Source: Codonopsis lanceolata
Taxonomy: Eukaryota; Streptophyta; Magnoliopsida; Asterales; Campanulaceae
NCBI GenBank assembly: GCA_013146195.2
Contig: CM028377.1
Span: 69,072,614-69,136,613 of the forward strand
Length of the DNA: 64,000 nucleotides
Direction of reading: 5' to 3'
How positions within the stretch are numbered: the first letter of the stretch is position 1; every line of letters begins with the position of its first letter. A model generated the notes under the pieces. The model had not been told where the DNA came from, did no database searches, and was given only the letters and a program-made list of their open reading frames with translations. A program made the translations under genes and the position numbers. Positions 1 through 11,721 of the stretch are shown in pieces.

Positions 1-17
1 TAGTTTTTATCACATCA
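1..17 (+). repeat. 3' tip of 5' LTR, Athila element 1
   Basis: The window opens in the last bases of an LTR. The tract ends in ...CACATCA and is followed at once by a primer-binding site, the arrangement of an LTR/internal junction. The related minus-strand LTR ending at 17620 has a similar terminus (...CATCGATCA). The rest of this LTR lies outside the window. Confidence 0.75.
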
Positions 18-23
18 AGTTTT

Positions 24-40
24 TTGCGCCGTTGCCAGTG
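24..40 (+). promoter_or_regulatory. primer-binding site (tRNA-Asp type), element 1
   Basis: TGCGCCGTTGCC lies just inside the LTR end. It matches the Athila primer site TGGCGCCGTTGCC, complementary to the 3' end of tRNA-Asp, with one G lost. The match to tRNA-Asp is from family knowledge. Confidence 0.7.
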
Positions 41-238
41 AGAATTAGTAATTAAGTTTTTAATCATTTTATTTTGTTTTTAAATTAATCTTTAAAAAAA
101 AAAGATAGTGCTAGTTTTGGTTGATTGTGCAATTTATGCACGGTCGACGGTCGTTGAATCCGACTCTAACAGATGTTAACGATAACATTAATAATTTAGG
201 AAGAAACCCCAGTCAATCCTGATATTCAAAGAAATTGA

Positions 239-1685
239 ATGACTGACCCACCTGCGCTTGCTGAAGCAATTGTTGCTACAAGGGAAGATAATGAAGCTCC
301 CAGGACGATGAGAGATTACACTCGTCCTAACATAGACTTTACACCTTCTTGTTTGGGTTTACCTGATCGAGTTAACAATTTTGAATTAAAAGGGAATTTT
401 TATAATATGTTTCCAACTTTTCATGGTTTATCTTTAGAAAATGCCGTATCTTTTATGCAAGATTTTATTCATTTGGTTGAAACTTTTCCTAAAGGAGGAT
501 TAACTAAAGATGCATTTAAAATGCGTTTTCTTCAATGCACTTTAAAGGATTCTGATAAAAGATGGTTTATGTTGTTAGCACTTAGAAGTATTTATACGTG
601 GAAACAACTTTATGATTTGTTTATCTCAAAATTTTATCAGCATTCCTCACTTTCAAATCATAAGAAACACATCACAACAAGGTGAATCATTTCATGAAGC
701 GTGTAATCATTTTAAATCTTTACTAATTGAATTTCCTCACCACTATTTTCCCAAGGATATTTTAATAAATCAATTTTATGGTTATCTTTCTAATCATCTT
801 CAAACTACGGTGGATAGTTCTACTAGAGGGTCGATTCACGGATTGACCCCAGAACAAGCACATGAATTATTTGAAATGTTAGGATCAAACTCTCAACAAA
901 AGAGTGTGAGAGGAAAAGCCAAAGTTGTGTATGAAGTGAAATCAAATTTTAATCAAAGTGAATCCAGTGCATTAGCAGCTGCTAACGCTAAAATTGAAGC
1001 CTATGAAGCAATGATGGCTGCTGCAAATTTAAATTTTGCTTTTGAAGTATGTTTAATTTGTGGTAATAATTCGCATGCTACTAATAGTTGCCCTTCTAGT
1101 GGAAATATGTCTAGCTCTCATGAACATGTAAATTTGATGAATTCGTATCCATCACGTCAAAGGAATGATACATTCTCCAACACTTACAATCATGGATGGA
1201 GGAACCACCCAAATTTCAGTTGGGGATGGAACAAACCATTGATTCCACAACAGCATCAACCGCAAGTATTTGGGCAAAGGAATATGAATAATGGTGGCAA
1301 CATGCAGAACAATCAACGTAATGAAGTAAATGAATTTCGTCAGGAAATTCAAAGCTCTTTTAATACGATGAATGCCACAATGCAAAAATTGATGGCTCAA
1401 TATGGGCAAATGTCTGATGAGATGAAAGAAATTAAGGGACGAGATTATGGGAAGTTTCCCAGTCAAAATGAGCAAGCCAAGGCTATTACTACTCTAAGGA
1501 ATGGTAAAACTATCGGCGAGGAGGTAAGTAAAACTACTTCTTCTACTTCTAATGTGTTAAATGATGAAAAAGATGAAAATAAAAGTGATAGTTTAAATGA
1601 TAACAAAGAAAAAGAGGATATCCTTCAAGAAGAAGAAGAAGAAGAAGAAGAAGAAGAAGAACCATATGTTGCCCCTAAAGCTTAA
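239..1685 (+). pseudogene. gag: Athila-type gag, frameshifted
   Basis: This is the gag (capsid/nucleocapsid) region of a plant Ty3/gypsy element of the Athila type. The first open segment (239-685) carries the family block beginning RTMRDYTRP and a capsid core with W-rich and FYQH-like motifs. The reading frame breaks near 670-685 and continues in the frame that is open to 1685. A CCHC zinc knuckle (CLICGNNSHATNSC) is encoded near 1050-1092, followed by an Asn/Gln/Met-rich tail and a run of 12 Glu codons near 1629-1661. The segment ends at TAA (1683-1685), after which the protease is in the same frame, so gag and pol were probably once one polyprotein. The frameshift makes it non-functional. 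Confidence 0.88.
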
Positions 1686-2378
1686 GTGCCCCCTATTCCT
1701 TTTCTTGGTCGTCTTATGAGAAACAAAATGGATAAACAGTTTGCTGAAATTTACAATATGCTTTCTAAAGTGAATATTAATTTGACATTTCTTAATATGA
1801 TTAAGAATATTCCTGCATATGCAAAAAAAATCAAGGATTTAAGTTCTAGAAAACAAAAGTTCCCAAAAAATGAAAAGGTAATCATATCTGAAAATGTTAG
1901 TGCTATTCTCCAACAGAATCTTCCACCAAAACTAAAAGATCCCGGTAGTTTTAATGTTGAAATAACATTAGGAAATTCTAAGAAAGTCAAAGCAATGTTG
2001 GATATTGGTGCAAGTATTAATCTGATGCATTTTTTTGTGTATAAACAATTAGATTTAGGTGCACTAAAACCTACATCTATGACTTTTTTGCAATTGGCTG
2101 ATCGATCTGTCAAACACCCTTTGGGCATCGTTGAAGATATTTTAGTGCAAGTTGAAAAATTAATTATGCATGTAGATTTTGTAGTGCTTGAAATGGAAAA
2201 TCAGGTTACCAATATGCATGAAGCACCCCTTCTTCTTGGGCGACCTTTTATGGCTAGTACTAACACAGTGATTAATGTTAAGAATGGAAAATTATCTATG
2301 ACTGTTATGAGTGAGATAGTTGAAATTTCTGTGTTTAACGCCATGGAAAAGCAAAATGATATGAGTGATTGTTTTTAA
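1686..2378 (+). pseudogene. pol: Athila-type retropepsin (protease) segment
   Basis: This is the aspartic protease part of the polyprotein, in frame with the end of gag but separated from it by a TAA stop. The active-site block reads MLDIGASINLM (normally DLGAS/DTGAS) and is preceded by the KLKDPGSF stretch; the second conserved block is LLLGRPFM. The reading frame stops at 2376-2378. From 2379 to about 2570 the polyprotein is only an acidic, frame-broken linker. The catalytic Asp is present, but the surrounding stops make expression unlikely. Confidence 0.85.
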
Positions 2379-2572
2379 GTAGACGAAATAGAAAATCTAG
2401 CAGTTAAAGATTTAGTTAAAGAGGTTAAGTCTGATAAATTAGAGGAAGTTTTAGCCGGTCAGGGCACTAGTGAAAATGATGAAGTGATTGAATTAACCAA
2501 ACTTTTTGAGGAACAAGAAGAAATAACAACAAAAAAATTGTTCGTGAGCTGTTAGGAAATTTTAATGAAAAA

Positions 2573-3717
2573 TTGGTTCCTTCAATTGAATCACCACCTA
2601 TTTTGGAATTGAAACCCTTACCATCAAATTTAATGTATATTTTCTTAGGGAAAAATGAAACATTGCCTGTAATTATTTCTTCTAATTTGTCAGTAGAGCA
2701 AGAAGAGAAGTTGATTAAAGTTTTGCAAGAACATAAAGAGACTATAGGATGGACCTTAGCCGATTTAAAAAGAATAAGTCCCACTAAATGTATGCATAGA
2801 ATTCATCTCGAAGAAGGAGCTAAACCTTCTAGAGAGCATCAACGATGATTGAATCCTCATATGGAGGAAGCAGTGAGAAAAGAAGTTCTTAAACTTCTCG
2901 ATGCGGGTATTATTTATCAAATCTTCGATAGTAAATGGGTAAGTCCTGTTCAAGTAGTCCCTAAAAAGTCTGGAATTACAATAGTTAAGAATGATAAGGA
3001 TGAGTCAGTACCGACTAGAACTGTCACTGGATATAGGATGTGCATCGATTTGAGAAAGCTCAATGTTGCTACTAAGAAAGATCACTTTCCGTTACCATTT
3101 ATTGAGCAAATTTTAGAAAGATTAGCTAGTTATGATTTTTATTGTTCTTAGATGGATTTTCTGGGTATAACCAAATCTCTATCGCCCCAGAAGATCAAGA
3201 AAAGACAACCTTCACATGCCCATTTGGTACTTTTACTTATAGAATGATGCCTTTTGGCTTGAGTAATGCTCCAGCTACTTTTCAAAGATTCATGATTTCT
3301 ATCTTTTCTGATTTAGTTGAGAAATGTGTTGAGGTTTTTATGGATGATTTTTCTGTGTTTGGTGAATCATTTGACAAGTGTCTTGATAATTTGGCATTAG
3401 CACTCAAACAATGTTGTAAAGAAAATTTAACCCTTAGTTGGGAAAAATGTCATTTTATCGTAAATCAAGGAATTGTTTTAGGACATATAGTATCAAAGAG
3501 AGGAATTGAAGTTGATCCAACCAAAGTGGAAGTTATTTCTAAATTACCTCCTCCTGTGTCTATAAAAGGTGTTCGAAGTTTTCTTGGGCATGTTGGTTTT
3601 TATAGGTGTTTTATTCAGGATTTTTCAAAAAAAATTGTAAGCCTTTATGTAATCTACTTGCCAAGGACACCGAATTTATTTTTGACAAAGATTGTCTTGA
3701 TTCTTTTAATCTTTTAA
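2573..3717 (+). pseudogene. pol: Ty3/gypsy reverse transcriptase, broken
   Basis: This is the reverse transcriptase domain that would copy the element's RNA into DNA. Conserved blocks appear in order: TIGWTLADLKRISPTKCMH, the KWVSPVQVVPKK finger block, RMCIDLRKLN, LDGFSGYNQI, MPFGLSNAP and the catalytic FMDDFSVFG, then LGHIVS and the thumb. The frame is interrupted three times: a TGA at 2846-2848 where the family usually has Arg, a frameshift at about 3142-3151 just before LDGFSGY, and another at about 3628 in an A-run after the connection domain. The catalytic Asp pair is intact. Confidence 0.92.
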
Positions 3718-4502
3718 AAGAAAGGTTGACGACTGCTCCTATTTTGTCTAGCCCAAATTGGTCATTGCCTTTTGAAATTATGTGTGATGCATCGGATTTT
3801 GCTTTAGGAGTTGTTCTAGGTCCAAAGATTGATAAGAAGCCGTATGTGATTCACTATGCTAGCCGGACACTTAATGATGCTCAGTTGAATTACACAACAA
3901 CTGAGAAAGAATTTTTAGCGGTTATTTTTGCTCTTGAAAAATTTAGATCTTGTTTGTTAGGATCTAAAGTAATTATTTATTCTAATCATGTTGCATTAAA
4001 ATACTTGTTGACTAAGAAAGATGCTAAGCCTAGACTGATTAGGTGGATGCTTTTGTTACAAGAATTTGATATTACAATCAAATATAAGAAAGGTTCAGAG
4101 AATGTAGTTGCAGATCATTTGTCTAGATTGGAATTTTGGCCTTTATTCGAAAAACAATTGTTTGATGATAATATTCCCCAAAATGAAGATTTTCCAGATG
4201 AGCAATTGTTTACTGTGCGAACCAATGAGCCATGGTATGCTAATTATGTGAATTTTATAGTAGCTGATATAATAAACCCCGATTTTGGATATCATGAGCG
4301 AAAAAAATGCCTTTCAAAAGTTAAACATTATTTTTGGATTGAACCTTATTTATTTAAACATGGCTCAGATTCAATAATAAGGAGATGTATTCCTAAAGAG
4401 GAACACCAGAGTGTGTTATCTTTCTGTCATGGTTTTGCTTGCAGAGGTCATTTTAGTGGTGAAAAGATAGTAAGAAAGATTTTACAATCTGGTCTTTATT
4501 GA
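3606..4502 (+). pseudogene. pol: RNase H and integrase zinc-binding region
   Basis: This continues the polyprotein after the frameshift. RNase H degrades the RNA strand of the hybrid: the blocks CDASDFALG, ASRTLNDAQLNYTTTEKE and ADHLSRLE are present. In the block that is normally YTDH or YSDH, this copy reads YSNH, so a catalytic Asp is replaced by Asn. The integrase HHCC zinc finger follows (H4327-region, C and H residues in SFCHGFACRGHF). The frame ends with TGA at 4500-4502 in a place where the family has Trp (GLY then stop). Confidence 0.9.
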
Positions 4503-5221
4503 CCAACTTTATTTAGAGATACTTTTATAGATGTGATAAATGTCAATGGTCTATAAGTGCCTCAAATTAGTAATTTAGTCCCGTATCACAAGGTTTTGAA
4601 TAGACTTGAAGTAATTGCTTCAAGGAATAATGATGCCAAAACCTTCCTCATAAGTGATCACTCACTTCACAAATCGCCCACAAGTGGCCAAGTGGAGGTA
4701 AGTAATAGACAAACTCGTTGAAAATGATGCTTCATATTATGGTTTGAGCCCCTATAGAATTGTGTTTGGAAAAGCCTGTCATCTTCCAGTTGAATTAGAA
4801 CATATATAGGTCGTTTTGGACAATTAAAACTCTCAACATGGATATGACTTTGGCAGGTGAGAAGAGATTGCTCCAAATAAATGAATTGGACGAGCATAGA
4901 TTAGAATCTTATGAAAGTTCGAAAATTTATAAAGAAAAGACTAAAAGATTCCACAACAAGAAAATAATTCCTAAGGACCTGTACCCTGGCATTAAAGTTC
5001 TATTGTGTAATTCTAGACTGAAACTTTTTCCAGGAAAACATAAATCGAAGTGGTCTGATCCATTTGAAATGGTGAATGTTTTCGCCCACGGTGGAGTTGA
5101 ACTTAAAGATTATAAATTGAATGAAACATTTAAAGTTAATGGGCATCGAGTCAAACCCTACTATGAAGGTCTATCATTTGTGAAAACCATTGAGTTGATG
5201 GACGTTTTTTATTTAGAATAA
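4503..5221 (+). pseudogene. pol: Integrase core remnant and intact C-terminal domain
   Basis: After the stop at 4502 only about 330 bp remain before the integrase C-terminal part, so most of the catalytic core (DDE region) is deleted. A trace of the end of the core can be read at 4740-4810 (SPYRIVFGKACHLPVELEH-like). From 4838 to 5221 the C-terminal domain is open for 127 codons and contains GEKRLLQINELDEHRLE, the KLFPGKHKSKWSDPF block and VNGHRVKPYYEG. This part is closely matched by the minus-strand copy at 13681-13979. Confidence 0.88.
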
Positions 5222-5248
5222 TGGGTTGACTAACATCGAGCGAATGAC

Positions 5249-5287
5249 GTTAAACAAAAGCGCTGTGTGGGAGGCAACCCACTTATT
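5249..5287 (+). other. conserved post-pol motif with TGGGAGGCAACCCA
   Basis: Twenty-eight bases after the pol stop lies CGTTAAACAAAAGCGCTG followed by TGGGAGGCAACCCACTT. The minus-strand element has almost the same string at the same place (13535-13571). GGGAGGCAACCC can form a short stem (GGGnnGCnnCCC-like) and sits between pol and the post-pol ORF. Its function is not known to me; conservation between two otherwise diverged copies suggests a role in RNA processing or packaging. Confidence 0.7.
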
Positions 5288-5569
5288 TTTAGTTAAATTA
5301 TTTTGTTGTATAATAATTATTTGCTTGATTTTGAGAAATTTTAATTGTAGAAAACTTTTGCGTAATTTAAGTTTGGGGGAAAATATTTTATAGTGTTGTA
5401 TTTATTTGTTAATTTTAATTTAGTTTTATTTTAGTGTGTTTTTGTAAGTAGTTTTTGGTGTAGGAAAAGATATAACATAGCACAAAGGAAGACATTTTAG
5501 GACCTTGAAATCTAAAAGCTAAAAGATTTTTTTTTAAAATTAAAAAAATATTTTTTGAAAAATATAGGC

Positions 5570-5755
5570 CAAGCGATCGCTCAGTCAATGGATTGAGCTA
5601 GTGCACATTTTACAGTAAGGCACGTTTTTTATATCACAGGCAAGCGATCGCTCAGTCAATGGACTGAGCGAGCGCGCATTTTCCAGAAAGTCGGATTCCT
5701 GATTATAGAACCAAGCGATTGCTTGATACACTAGGCTGAGCGACCGCTCAATTCC
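5570..5755 (+). repeat. three palindromic repeat units, GCGATCGC type
   Basis: Three related units start at about 5570, 5641 and 5712 (period about 71 bp). Each begins CAAGCGATYGCT; the first two continue TCAGTCAATGGA, and the GATCGCTCAGTC / GACTGAGCGAGC arms can form a hairpin. The third unit is more diverged. The array precedes an AT-rich TATA-like stretch (5756-5766) and the leader of the post-pol ORF. Confidence 0.8.
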
Positions 5756-6204
5756 TTTATTTAAAATGTGTCGTGCCCTGATCAGAACACCCAAACAGTG
5801 AATCTCCCTCTCTCTCTCTCTAACAACGACGAGCTCTCTTCATCTTCTCTCTACAAATTCGACCATTTTGCCTGATTATTTCCATCCAAACTTCATATTT
5901 AGCCTTCTCTCATAATACCTTCACCATCCCCACCATTATTTCTCGCGATCTGTGGCGATTTGAGCTCCGACGGATTCCGGTGAACTCCATTATTTCGGCG
6001 AATTTTTCGGCAGCAAGCTCAACATTCTTCGCTTTTTTTTTGCGACAAGTATTTCTTAGCCTTTACTTTTATTTGTGCATTTTTGCTCTTGAACTGGAAT
6101 ATTAAGCATAAATTATTGTTTTAGGAAATTTTATACTTGTATATTTACTAGCTTTGTTGGGTTTTTGTGATTTGAGAGGAGTGTTTGAGTGACCTGTTCG
6201 ACCA
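5756..6204 (+). promoter_or_regulatory. probable internal promoter/leader of post-pol ORF
   Basis: The stretch starts with TTTATTTAAAATG, has a CT-rich tract at 5803-5821 and a leader without a long ORF, ending at the ATG at 6205. Together with the upstream palindromes this resembles the LTR promoter layout of the opposite-strand element. No TSS can be proved from sequence. Confidence 0.4.
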
Positions 6205-7224
6205 ATGGCACCTAAGAAAAGAAGTAAATCAAATACCGGCTGGGCATCTTCATCTTCTGCTCCGGTAATAGAATTTGATGAGGCCCATTTTCAAAGTGCC
6301 GAACACTTTAAGGTTTACTTAGAGGGCTTTAACACTAAAGCCATTTTTCCGGAGAGAGGATTCGATTACAAGAGCTATCAATTGGCTCCCCATTTCGCCA
6401 GAAATGGTTGGATAAATCTGTGTGCCACTCCTGGCGAAGTGGTAGTCCCTATTGTCCGTGAATTTTACACTCACAGTGGACGAGTCTTGAGAGAGGACCT
6501 CAACTGGTCATGGGTTCGGGGTAACTTGGTTTATTTTGGTCCCGACGCCATCCGAAATTTTTATGATTTGCCTGTTGTACGGATTGATGATTATCAATCC
6601 TACTTGCCTTATAATTCACCGTTGACCATTGTTAGTGATATGATAGTTGTGCCTGGGTCTTAGTGGACCTATGGACGAGCGGAGATAGCTGGTCGCCTTC
6701 GTTCAATTAGAGAGTCTTGCTTGACTCCCCAGGCCAAGGGAATTTATAAATTTATTTGTACTAGGGTGATGCCCATAACACATTAGTCTGATGTGATGTG
6801 GAATTGGGCATTGTTGATTTACACTATTTTGACGAAAGGGTCCGTTGATATCGTTGTTTTGATCAATGGACAGCTTCGAGGCATGGTCGATAAGACCGTG
6901 AACGCGAGATATCATTTCCCGAGTCTTATTACCGGTCTCTATGCCAACATGGGAGTCCAGCGAACTCCTGACTTAGAGCGTATCAGGTCGATGCCTAATG
7001 TCGCCAAAAAGGGCGTCATGAATAGGACACGGCAACCCTACGCTCGCCACCCTGAAGACCAAGGCGAGGATGTTGAGGATGATCCTGAGATGGATCGTTT
7101 GGAGGAGATTTCCACCCAGTCAGTGGAGGTCCAGCTAGGATTAGACACGCTCCGGCAACGTGTAGACCAGAGGCTAGACAAACTTCAGCAGTTGGTCGAT
7201 CAGAGATTAGATACGATCGAGTAG
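6205..7224 (+). pseudogene. Athila post-pol ORF (plant transposon-type protein)
   Basis: A single frame of 340 codons runs from ATG 6205 to TAG 7222-7224 but is interrupted by two in-frame TAG codons at 6661-6663 and 6784-6786. It begins MAPKKRSKSNTG (basic), followed by the family block IFPERGFDY, the VVPIVREFY block and a VRGNLVYF block; the second half has the WNWALLIYTILTKGSVDI and FPSLITGLYANMGV blocks and a coiled-coil-like end with repeated VDQRLD. The minus-strand element encodes a homologue (11722-12644). Such ORFs occupy the env-like position of Athila elements; their function is unproven. All three stops are TAG, but I see no reason to invoke readthrough. Confidence 0.85.
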
Positions 7225-8022
7225 TGTTTAGAGCAGGGTCTAGCTGACCAAAACTACTTCTAAGGGTATAATAATCAATTCTTCTATAACCTTGCCTCCA
7301 ACCTCAACATGCCACCTGACAATGTCCCTGATTGGCATCCCCCTTCGTTACGTGGTCGTGGCTTGTATGAAGCCGACGCTTAAATAGTGTCTTCCTTCGT
7401 TATACGGATCTGTCACTTGTTTTCCATTCTCTCTACAAATCAACTCCCTTATTGGTCAGTCCAACATTTTGAGGACAAAATGCATTTCATGTTTGAGGGG
7501 GAGATTCTAGGTCTAGGGTCCTTTCAGGTCCCAGCCTAATAAGAATTGGGAACTTGTGGTGTAAATCCTGCTAGGTATATGGGATAATTAGTGTCCCTTA
7601 TATCTCTTCTCCTACCTATTTTCTTGATTTTGCTTATTTTTATTTTAGGAGTTGATGATGTCAAATACAGAGACAAAGGTCGTGATGATATTAGTTTCTT
7701 CCAAACAGATGGGTAGATGGCTATTTTAGTTCACAGCTATCTTCTTATCCGACCTTATTCAAATTAGCAACATCCTCCAATTTTTTTAAATAAAAAAAAT
7801 TTAAAATTTATTCTCGAGTTTGTATGCGGAATTTAAGTCGATGATGATTACTGCTAGACCTGCATGACTCATTCCTCGATCCTTCTGAAATTTACTCTGT
7901 TGTGTAAATTTCCTATGATTATCCCCTTTGTGTACTCATACCCCACCATTATTGAAGGACTTGGATATTTTTATCTAGCAGATAGTACACATTGCATTCT
8001 CCGACAGACTGATTTTGTGCAC
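7225..8022 (+). other. 3' UTR of Athila element 1 with G-tract
   Basis: No coding region. At 7469-7505 the string TTTGAGGACAAAATG...GTTTGAGGGGGAGA recurs in the opposite element (minus strand near 11430-11485), so it is a conserved purine tract of this family. The stretch stops at 8022, where an LTR of the opposite element begins. No plus-strand 3' LTR of element 1 is visible. Confidence 0.7.
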
Positions 8023-8885
8023 TGATCGTGTCTTATTTTAATTTATTCCTTGCAAGTGGACAAGACTATTGTAAAATAGCTTGGGAAGCAAGGGTCAAAC
8101 CACAGAGACAAGAAGAATACAAATATTAAGAATATCGGTAGCAATTTTAAACTAAGGGGGGTTTTTATTTATTTTATCTAAACTAATTATTCTACTAAAA
8201 TAGTAAATTTAATTAAACTAGGCGACATTCACAGTTTGTAAAGATCTTATGGAGGAGGGAAATATAGGATTAGGGTTTCACTTGTATCTACTCTATAGCT
8301 TATTTAGATAAAATAACATTCAATAACTTGGGTTCGTTCACTAATGATAGATATAGCCTGTCGAATTACCGTTCAGTCTCCATCTCCAAATAATTCATCC
8401 ATTCAATATCCTAGGCACAAGAACATATGGATCCTAACTATCACTTAGGTCATACATAGAACCTGACCCTAACTTATCACTCTCGTGCATCGATAGGTTC
8501 AATTTATCATGATGGTGAGCCAGTGTATGACATATGCATATGGCCATGCAGTTATCCGCACCTCTAGGCCTTTATCACTTGCGATTACATTCATTTGTTC
8601 AAAGCGAGAGAATAAAGAGGTTGATAAACACCATGATCAACAAGAATTGAATGAATAAAAATATATATTAAGCCATAGATTCGATACAAGTTACCTCTCA
8701 ACTCCTAGATTAATGGATGTTTAGTTCATCCTTGAAGATGAACTGCACAATGAGATGAAGGAATACATGGATCGATCTTAAAAACTGTAATTACAATGAC
8801 TAAACTACGTAATACAATCTAATTCCTAAGCTAAATCTGTTTTCTAACACTTCTTGGACGTGCTTAGGCTTTGGCTACTGTCCTT

Positions 8886-8893
8886 TATTTATA
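8886..8893 (-). promoter_or_regulatory. LTR TATA box (TATAAATA)
   Basis: On the minus strand the LTR reads AAGGTATAAATAAAGG. The equivalent place in the right LTR is TATATATA at 18510-18517. Both follow the hairpin-forming palindromes in the transcription direction. Confidence 0.65.
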
Positions 8894-8960
8894 CCTTGGA
8901 GTTGTAGGGGAATAGGAGGTTCAATCCAGTTCAAAACCCCCGTAAAGTCGGTTATGGGGA

Positions 8961-9071
8961 CCTTGCGGCCGCATTGGGTCTTGACCTTGCGTCCGTAAGG
9001 GTCTAATTCTGACTGGCCGTCTTTTTGCCTACCTTGCGAAGGCAAGGTCTTTTGACCTTGCGGCCGCAAGG
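8961..9071. repeat. palindrome cluster CCTTGCGNCCGCAAGG in LTR
   Basis: Four related palindromes lie at 8961-8976, 8985-9000, 9032-9047 and 9056-9071. The last, CCTTGCGGCCGCAAGG, is perfect. They lie just upstream of the TATA box on the minus strand. The same motif returns in front of the post-pol ORF at 13131-13249. Confidence 0.85.
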
Positions 9072-9294
9072 TGGGCAAAATCTTTCTTCTGTCTTTTTTT
9101 CAATGTTGCACTTTGCCCCCTTCCTCGAAATCTTCACTAAAGGCTTCATAAATCTCAAAAATACACCTACAACCCTGAAACTCATAAAATAGCTCAAAAA
9201 CACATATTAGTAGCCAAAAGCCTCGCGGAATTGCTCATTTTAAGTCATAAAAGACTAAAACTACCCGATAAAGACGTATAAAATACGTCTATCA

Positions 9295-11721
9295 AATACC
9301 CTAAAACTTAAACTTGCTCGTCCACGAGTAAACAATATTTATAAATACAAAAATAAGTAAACAAAAATTAAGAAAATATTTTTGGAGGGTGACACTATTT
9401 ACACTCCTCTAGAAACCCACAAACTCAAGGAGACTCTTACGAGCGACTCGACTATGCAGATAAATACAAAAACAACTAAATACAAAAGCAGGTAAAAATT
9501 ATTCTAAAAGCAATAAAACAAAATCTTTTTGGTTTCAACATCAAGTCATAGGAGCATGACATATCAAAGTAGTCTCAATCAGATGCTCACCACATATGTG
9601 CAGACTAATCACAGAAAACAAGCTGACTTATACTTAAATTGCTACCAGTCATAATTTCTCCGTGTGTGTGTGATCACCAGTCATAAAGAATATCTTAACT
9701 AAAACAATTTTATTAAGCTAAGCACCACATTCATTTAAAAATCAGAATTTAAATAAAACCAATGCAACATAGAGTATGAGATCTACCATCCAAACCCGGT
9801 CTATTACAGAAAGAGAGATCACCAAGGATTTTAAAAACTTATACATCCATCCCATGCACTTCTTTGTATGACATACAATGCTCTCATGCCCCAATTACTT
9901 GCAATAGCTAAGATTATACTAACACAATGAGCTTGCGACTAATATGAATATGAAGTGGAGATCAATTTACATGCCTTACAATCAAATCAACAAACAAAAG
10001 CATTGGCAAGAAGATCAATAGGTCTTTAATAGCTTGTAATGTAAGGCCTTGGTGTAGGGGGATATGATGGAAAGAGAATAGAATACAAAGTGAGAGAGAA
10101 AGACTACCCTTTACCCCTAATACTTCCAAGCAAAAGGAAGTTTTTCCCAACTAGGCTAGGACCTGCAAAGACCACAAGTGGGGGGTTTTCTTTTTTTCTT
10201 TTTCTTTTCCCCCCAAACTTGTTTTGTACAATATATCAAGCTAAAAATATCTAGTATTCTTTTTCAGCATAATTTTTCTATCATATTTTTCTCTTGAAAG
10301 CTATGCTTCCATTTGAATCTTCTTGCACTCTTCTTTTTCCGTTTCATTTTTCGTCGATCTTTTTTTTTTTTTTGAATCGACGGGGAAGAAGAAGTCTTCG
10401 GAAAACTTTCTTGACTGAAAATTGATCCCATAAAATTAATTCCCCACCCACATCCTACTCTCTCAAAGGGTAGGCTAAAGTGTTTAGGCTTTAGTGTTAA
10501 GTTAATGTGGGTAAAAGAAACGAAGTCGAATGGGGGTTAAATGTGTGCTTAGCACACTCCATTCTTTGTAATTAGGCTCAAAGGGGACACTAGAGATATT
10601 TTTAGTAAAGGTCGGGAAATATTTAGGCTCAAACGATCCAAAGATGGCCTATATCATATCTTAATGCCAAAATACTCATGCAGTTGTTATGAAGGTAAAA
10701 CACGTAAAATATCATATCAATTATGGAAGTTGTGGAATCGAAGATTTAGCATCACTGGATTTCATATAAGCATTCGCTAAAACAGATGGTAGGGACAATC
10801 GAGACTAACATGCAGACACGGTTCGAAAGTGTGCTTGAGATATATTAGCAAGAAAAATCCAAGGGATCTAACTTATCATGCAATTGACCCTACGTTACAA
10901 TTCAATGCAACAATCATGTTAGGACGACTATTCATCATATTCTTGTGCATATCTTGTTGCTAAAATGAAATGGGTGCTATAAACTTTATAAAAATGTTCT
11001 AATCAATCCATAATCATGACTAGTGTAGGTGCACAAAGATTTGGAGAAAATCAAGAATTTTGCAGAATCAAGTAAATTCCAGAATGATTTATGGAAAAGT
11101 TATGTGGTTCATTGCATTAACTCCTCATCGATTGGAATGACCACACAAGGACTCGAGGATGAAAATTTTGAATTAAAATAATATTTTTTTAAAGAAATTG
11201 GAGATGGGCGATGACACAATTGATGATGGGTCCCCATAATGGGTACCGAAAGAACCAAATATTAGTGTGTTCTGGTCAAGGCAACATATCCAAAAATAAG
11301 AAAAAATAAAAGGCAAGAAAATAGAGTGAGGAGACGAGACGATCGAGGGACAAAATTTTTTCCCTCACCCTAAAAACGTAGCCCAACTCCACTCTTCTTT
11401 AGGCTTGGACCTGCAAGGACCTTGGGCTTAGAATTCCCCCCCCCCCCCCCCCTCAAACTTAAATTTTATTTTGTCCTCAAAATTGAGGATTATCCTATGC
11501 GAGGGTTGATGGAGGAGAAATATCAAAAGGACATAGCTGGCCCACCTAACGAAAGAGGAAGAAACTTGGGCTCCGACTCATGGTGAGTCGGGAGGAAATA
11601 ACGAAGGAGGACGAAACTCGGGGATCGTACTAGGTGGCATCCCAAAATATGAGGAGACATTATGCCCCACCTGGTTAACCCAACCAAAGAAATGAGTCTG
11701 GTCGGCACGCACTTGCGCTAA
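9295..11721 (-). other. long 3' UTR of minus-strand Athila element
   Basis: About 2.4 kb without supported coding capacity between the post-pol ORF and its 3' LTR. It has a 17-base C run at 11436-11452 (G run on the element strand), the counterpart of the GAGGGGGAG tract in element 1, here greatly expanded. No gene is seen in the remainder. Confidence 0.65.

Larger units (their letters stand above)
8023..9294 (-). repeat. left Athila LTR (3' LTR of minus-strand element)
   Basis: About 1.27 kb beginning TGATCGTG and ending ...TACGTCTATCA on the plus strand, so it has TG...CA ends. It aligns along its whole length with the LTR at 17620-18943, with many substitutions and small indels. The minus-strand orientation follows from the position of the TATA box (8886-8893) and from gag lying near the other LTR. 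Five flanking bases (TGCAC) do not match those of the right LTR (ATCAC). Confidence 0.85.

Noticed and set aside
6661..6786. Programmed TAG readthrough in the post-pol ORF of element 1
   Set aside because: All three stops are TAG, but the homologous ORF at 11722-12644 has no stop at these places and the pol of element 1 is broken as well; simple decay is enough.
8875..9203. Two minus-strand frames over the LTR palindromes
   Set aside because: They lie in LTR DNA around palindromic repeats and are not conserved in the right LTR.
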